A stretch of DNA of 8,940 nt from an uncultured Lachnospiraceae bacterium (GTDB lineage: Bacteria > Bacillota_A > Clostridia > Lachnospirales > Lachnospiraceae). The notes beneath the pieces are model-generated. The model did no database searches. It saw only the letters and a list, made by a program, of their open reading frames with translations, and was not told where the DNA came from. Each line of letters begins with the position of its first letter. Positions within the stretch are counted from its first letter, which is position 1. Positions 5,655 to 8,940 of the stretch are shown in pieces. The translations under genes and the position numbers were made by a program. The stretch spans positions 1-8,940 of the forward strand of contig CAMWWS010000095.1 of assembly GCA_947178085.1 (NCBI GenBank), written 5' to 3'.

Positions 5655-7154
5655 TTACAACTCACCGACAAACTTATCAAATGCCGCCTGTCCTTCCGCA
5701 GTTCGCTTATAGACTCCGGCATCCTCTAATACCTTCATGAATACATCCCCGATTTCCTTCTGCAGGGTATCCATGATATTATCTTTATTTACATCATTAT
5801 ATTTAGGAAGGAATTCATCAACCCAATCTGCGTGTTTCTCCAAAATCTCATCCTTGCGGATATCCTTTTTCTCAAGAATCGCTTCCGCCAGACGCTCCAT
5901 CTCATCCTTTAATCTGGCAGGCAGAACGGCAAGACCCATAACCTCAATCAGACCGATATTCTCCTTCTTGATATGGTGCAGCTCTGCATGTGGGTGATAT
6001 ACTCCAAGCGGATGCTCCTCGGTTGTAATATTATTTCGAAGAACCAAATCCAGTTCAAATTTATCGCCGCGCTTTCTGGCAATAGGCGTAATCGTATTGT
6101 GAGGCTCTCCATCTGTTTCAGCAAAAATAAATGCCGCTTCATCGGTATATCCTCTCCATTTATCCAGAATCACATCAGCAAGCGCAATCAATCTGTCTGT
6201 GTCCGTTGACGAGATACGGATAACAGACATCGGCCAGTTTACGATTCCTGCCTCCACATCTTCAAAGCCTTTTACCACAAATGTTCTTTCCACCGGAGCT
6301 TTAGCCATAGCGAATTCATAATGCCCACCCTGAAAATGGTCATGGCTCAGAATAGAGCCTCCGACAATCGGCAAGTCTGCATTGGAACCCACAAAATAAT
6401 GAGGAAACTGTTTTACAAAATCAAACAGCTTGCAGAAAGTATCATGCTCAATCTTCATCGGAATATGTTTGGAATTGAATACGATACAATGCTCGTTATA
6501 ATACACATACGGAGAGTACTGGAATCCCCATTCACTTCCATGAATCGTCACCGGAATAATTCTGTGATTCTGCCTTGCAGGATGATTGACTCTTCCCGCA
6601 TATCCCTCATTTTCCCTGCAAAGAAGGCACTTAGGATATCCGCTCTGCTTTGCGTTCTTAGCTGCCGCAATCGCCTTCGGGTCCTTCTCAGGCTTGGACA
6701 GATTAATCGTTATGTCCAAATCACCATACTTAGTCGGCGCAATCCATTTCCTGTCTTTTTTAATACGATATCTTCTGATATAATCTGTATCCTGACTAAG
6801 TTTATAAAAATAGTCCGTAGCTTCCTTTGGGCTCTTCTCATATTTAGCCTCAAATGTTGCTATAACCTCGCTCGGTCTTGGAACCAGCATACTCATAATC
6901 TTCGTATCAAACAAATCCCGATAAACTATACTGTTCTCCGCCATTATGCCATGCTCATAAGCATAATCCATCATTTCATTAAGCACTGTTTCCAATTCAT
7001 CAATTTCCATTGTAATATCTGCATCACTGTCTTCCAGCTCGTCTAATTGAAATAATTCCAGCAGGCGGTTAGTTGTATAAATCTTATCTGATTCTTCAAT
7101 CAATCCTGTTTTTAAACCATATTCTACCAATTTTCTAATATTGCTCTGAATCAT
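5655..7154 (-). CDS. galT: UDP-glucose--hexose-1-phosphate uridylyltransferase, class II
   Basis: A 499-aa cytoplasmic Leloir-pathway enzyme. It transfers UMP from UDP-glucose to galactose-1-phosphate, giving UDP-galactose and glucose-1-phosphate. The length and motifs are those of the Firmicutes class II family, not the 350-aa class I enzyme. H271-D-H273-F-Q275-G-G corresponds to the class I H-P-H-x-Q site, where the second His is the nucleophile. C176-L-L-C179 may bind metal, and H387-P-H-A-E-L-H-H-I-K-K-E-N-I-G-L-I-E is a signature segment. The start is fixed by AAGGAG at 7162-7167, 7 nt upstream. The gene follows galK after 62 bp with no terminator between, so galK-galT is one transcription unit. 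It ends at the hairpin 5576-5616. UDP-glucose 4-epimerase, needed to recycle UDP-galactose, is not in the window. Confidence 0.97.
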   Translation of the reverse strand: MIQSNIRKLVEYGLKTGLIEESDKIYTTNRLLELFQLDELEDSDADITMEIDELETVLNEMMDYAYEHGIMAENSIVYRDLFDTKIMSMLVPRPSEVIATFEAKYEKSPKEATDYFYKLSQDTDYIRRYRIKKDRKWIAPTKYGDLDITINLSKPEKDPKAIAAAKNAKQSGYPKCLLCRENEGYAGRVNHPARQNHRIIPVTIHGSEWGFQYSPYVYYNEHCIVFNSKHIPMKIEHDTFCKLFDFVKQFPHYFVGSNADLPIVGGSILSHDHFQGGHYEFAMAKAPVERTFVVKGFEDVEAGIVNWPMSVIRISSTDTDRLIALADVILDKWRGYTDEAAFIFAETDGEPHNTITPIARKRGDKFELDLVLRNNITTEEHPLGVYHPHAELHHIKKENIGLIEVMGLAVLPARLKDEMERLAEAILEKKDIRKDEILEKHADWVDEFLPKYNDVNKDNIMDTLQKEIGDVFMKVLEDAGVYKRTAEGQAAFDKFVGEL

Positions 7155-7216
7155 ACGGATACTCCTTCTATATAATATTTAAATTATGAAAATCTATGCA
7201 ATCACGGTACTCTACT

Positions 7217-8380
7217 TTATATTTTACTCGGTCCGTCTCCGATTTCCACTACATAGAAATCGGCACTCTTCCCAACTCTTTCCTGATATGCCGCTCCAAC
7301 CTTCTTTTTGAAATCTTCCACAGCATCATCTTTTACGATACTTACAGTACAGCCGCCGAAACCGCCGCCCGTGATACGTGAGCCGATAACTCCCGGTACC
7401 TTCCAAGCTTCCTCAACCAGTACGTCAATCTCGTCGCATGAAACCTGATAGTCGTCGCGGAGCGATACATGAGAAGCATTCATCAATTTTCCAAAAAGCT
7501 CCAGATCATTTTTCTTCAACGCCTCTACCGCACGAATCGTTCTCTGGTTCTCATATACCGCATGCTTTGCCCTGCGTATCCTCACATCATCCTTAATAGC
7601 TGATTTATGCTGTTCAAACTCTTCTTCCGATAAATCTCCAAGTCCGTTTATGTCAATAACAGTCTGCAATTCTTTTAACGCTGTTTCGCATTCGCTTCTT
7701 CTGACATTGTATTCGGAATTAACAAGTTCATGTTTTACATTACTGTTTGTAACAATAATCTTCGCACCTGCCAGAACAAGCGGCGCATATTCATAAGATA
7801 AGTCCGCTGTGTCTAAGAAAATAGCATTATCCTTTTTACCCATAGCAGACGCAAACTGATCCATAATACCGCAATTCATGCCGTTAAAATTATTTTCGGA
7901 ATATTGGCCGATCTGAGCCAGATCAATGTTAGTCACATCGAAACCGAATAAATCTCTTAAGAAATAACCTGTCAAAACTTCCAAAGACGCGGAAGAAGAA
8001 AGCCCGGAACCGTTCGGGATATTTCCGTTCAATACAATATCCAATCCGCAGGGCATTTTAAAGCCTCTCTTTTCAAAAGCCCACATAACGCCCTTCGGGT
8101 AATTAGTCCATTCAGCTTCTTTTTCAGGTTTCAAACCAACGATAGACGATTCAATTACTCCCAGTTTCTCGAAGTTCATGGAGTAAAAGCGAAGCTTATC
8201 GTCTTCTCTTTTTCTAACTGCGGCATAAGTGCCGATTGTCAATGCGCAGGGAAAAACATGTCCGCCGTTATAATCCGTATGTTCTCCAATCATATTGACG
8301 CGCCCCGGCGCAAAGTATACGCTAACTCCTTCTGTACTCCCGAAAATCTCTCCGAACTTCTTTAGAACAGCTTCTTTCAT
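7217..8380 (-). CDS. galK: Galactokinase (GHMP kinase family)
   Basis: A 387-aa cytoplasmic kinase that phosphorylates galactose at C1 with ATP, the first step of the Leloir pathway. From the start at 8380 the galactokinase signature G-R-V-N-M-I-G-E-H-T-D-Y-N-G-G is at 26-40. The ATP-binding GHMP motif P-N-G-S-G-L-S-S-S-A-S is at 122-132. The catalytic aspartate is in C-G-I-M-D174-Q-F, the same position as in E. coli GalK. The third motif G-G-G-F-G-G-C is at 338-344. An in-frame ATG at 8401 would add MSKGDKG; the start at 8380 fits the family's usual N-terminus and has AAAGGAG 8 nt upstream. The gene is first of galK-galT, about 120 nt after the amidase gene. No terminator is visible in that gap and I find no convincing operator. 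Regulation by galactose is expected but not shown. Confidence 0.97.
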   Translation of the reverse strand: MKEAVLKKFGEIFGSTEGVSVYFAPGRVNMIGEHTDYNGGHVFPCALTIGTYAAVRKREDDKLRFYSMNFEKLGVIESSIVGLKPEKEAEWTNYPKGVMWAFEKRGFKMPCGLDIVLNGNIPNGSGLSSSASLEVLTGYFLRDLFGFDVTNIDLAQIGQYSENNFNGMNCGIMDQFASAMGKKDNAIFLDTADLSYEYAPLVLAGAKIIVTNSNVKHELVNSEYNVRRSECETALKELQTVIDINGLGDLSEEEFEQHKSAIKDDVRIRRAKHAVYENQRTIRAVEALKKNDLELFGKLMNASHVSLRDDYQVSCDEIDVLVEEAWKVPGVIGSRITGGGFGGCTVSIVKDDAVEDFKKKVGAAYQERVGKSADFYVVEIGDGPSKI

Positions 8381-8388
8381 ACCTTTGT

Positions 8389-8395
8389 CTCCTTT
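8389..8395 (-). promoter_or_regulatory. Ribosome site for the preferred galK start
   Basis: AAAGGAG lies 8 nt before the ATG at 8380. A second, weaker AAGG (8408-8411) lies 6 nt before the in-frame ATG at 8401, so two start sites in one frame are possible. Confidence 0.6.
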
Positions 8396-8498
8396 ACTCA
8401 TATTCAGCCTTTTTTCGATTCAATCCTATGTGTGTCTCCTGTTTTTGGCTGTTGTATCTATATGAGTTAAGTCTACCATATTTGAGACAAAGTTACCA

Positions 8499-8940
8499 CT
8501 ATAAATATCTGCTCAGATACTCCTCCACATCCGCAAGCAGCTTCTCCCAGGCATCCTCATGTTCCACATAATACAGCGGACACATCTTCCCTCCGCAGTC
8601 ATAATGCCTTAAAATATCAGTGCATTCTAAATCATATTCCTGCACCAGCCACGCCAGAAGATGCACTAAAGAATCATAAGTCTCCTGTGTAAATTTTCCG
8701 TCTTCATCCAAATAGCAGCACTCTATTGAAAGGGAGTCATTATTTCTAGATATAACCGCATACGCCTGTTCCTCCAGCGGTATACACTGTATTATTTCTC
8801 CCTCATAACCGATAATTAAGTGTGCGCTTGCGGAACGTTCATGGGTCTGCTCCAAATTAGCAAAATAGCTCCTGTTATTTGCCGCGCTCGTTCTCGGATT
8901 GGCAGTGTAATGCACGAAAATATTTTTTACTTCCTCAACC
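8499..8940 (-). CDS. N-acetylmuramoyl-L-alanine amidase (amidase_2/PGRP fold), 5' end outside window
   Basis: The frame stays open to the window edge, so only the C-terminal 146 residues are seen. The in-frame GTG at 8915 lies in the middle of the first core strand (N-I-F-V-H-Y-T) and is not the start. The family cleaves the bond between muramic acid and L-alanine in peptidoglycan using zinc. Counting from the first full codon in view, the ligands are H10 (F-V-H-Y-T), H112 (I-L-R-H-Y-D) and C120, with the conserved K118 in G-G-K-M-C-P. The His-His-Cys set is that of T7 lysozyme, not the His-His-Asp set of AmpD. S-A-H-L-I-I-G-Y-E-G-E-I-I-Q and S-I-E-C-C-Y-L-D are further fold signatures. The fold ends at the stop with no wall-binding repeats after it. 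Any signal peptide or anchor would lie upstream of the window. A role in autolysis, or as part of a prophage or bacteriocin-like lytic system, cannot be told apart here. Confidence 0.9.
   Translation of the reverse strand, partial: VEEVKNIFVHYTANPRTSAANNRSYFANLEQTHERSASAHLIIGYEGEIIQCIPLEEQAYAVISRNNDSLSIECCYLDEDGKFTQETYDSLVHLLAWLVQEYDLECTDILRHYDCGGKMCPLYYVEHEDAWEKLLADVEEYLSRYL

Noticed and set aside
6321..7046. A 241-codon open frame on the plus strand inside galT
   Set aside because: It is antisense to strongly conserved GalT motifs, has no ribosome site before its ATG, and its translation resembles no known fold. It is a shadow of the galT coding frame.
8402..8498. Promoter and sugar-responsive operator for the gal operon
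   Set aside because: TTGTCT-like and TATAGA-like hexamers are present but their spacing does not fit a sigma-A promoter, and no clear LacI/GalR-type palindrome is seen. Read-through from the amidase gene cannot be excluded.
8499..8915. Complete 138-aa amidase starting at the GTG at 8915
   Set aside because: The GTG lies within the first core strand of the fold and the frame continues open to the window end, so the gene is partial here.
1..8940. CRISPR array, transposon ends, tRNA or rRNA genes
   Set aside because: No regularly spaced direct repeats, transposase-like protein, target-site duplication or tRNA/rRNA-like sequence was seen on reading the window.

Overview
The window reads as chromosomal DNA of a low-GC anaerobic Firmicute, most likely a Lachnospiraceae-type Clostridia. 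The grounds are the AT-rich base composition, strong AGGAGG-type ribosome sites, a class II (Firmicutes-type) galactose-1-phosphate uridylyltransferase next to galactokinase, and a B12-dependent radical SAM protein with a DUF4080-like tail. The family assignment is inference from gene content. No rRNA, tRNA, CRISPR array, transposase or phage integrase is visible.

Layout. (1) 103-711 (+): a membrane-anchored protein of unknown function. Its 3' end overlaps by 35 bp the 3' end of a convergent gene. (2) 3911-677 (-): a three-gene transcription unit, reading right to left: B12-binding radical SAM protein, endonuclease III (nth), and a DnaQ-type DEDDh 3'-5' exonuclease. Spacings are 31 and about 18 nt. 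(3) 3912-4209: an AT-rich divergent control region with a candidate promoter for the radical SAM operon and a perfect 8-bp dyad upstream of the regulator. (4) 4210-4557 (+): an XRE-family regulator, followed by three consecutive perfect inverted repeats, the last of which is a terminator. (5) 5493-4691 (-): a standalone RadC/JAB-like metalloprotease-fold protein, translationally coupled to a 56-aa protein. (6) 8380-5655 (-): galK then galT, ending in a clear intrinsic terminator. (7) 8940-8499 (-): the C-terminal part of a T7-lysozyme-like amidase that runs off the window.

How the genes work together. GalK and GalT perform the first two Leloir steps (galactose to Gal-1-P, then Gal-1-P plus UDP-glucose to UDP-galactose plus Glc-1-P). 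No epimerase gene is in view. Nth and the DEDDh exonuclease are DNA-processing enzymes co-transcribed with a radical SAM enzyme of unknown substrate. The part least explained by known biology is 4120-5500: XRE regulator, clustered dyads, 56-aa protein and JAB-like protein, lying between housekeeping loci and bounded by terminators. It may be a small accessory module, but nothing in the sequence proves a function.

Several first-ATG/GTG starts looked too long. For the membrane protein, exonuclease, XRE regulator, JAB protein and galK I chose downstream starts that carry a well-spaced Shine-Dalgarno sequence.
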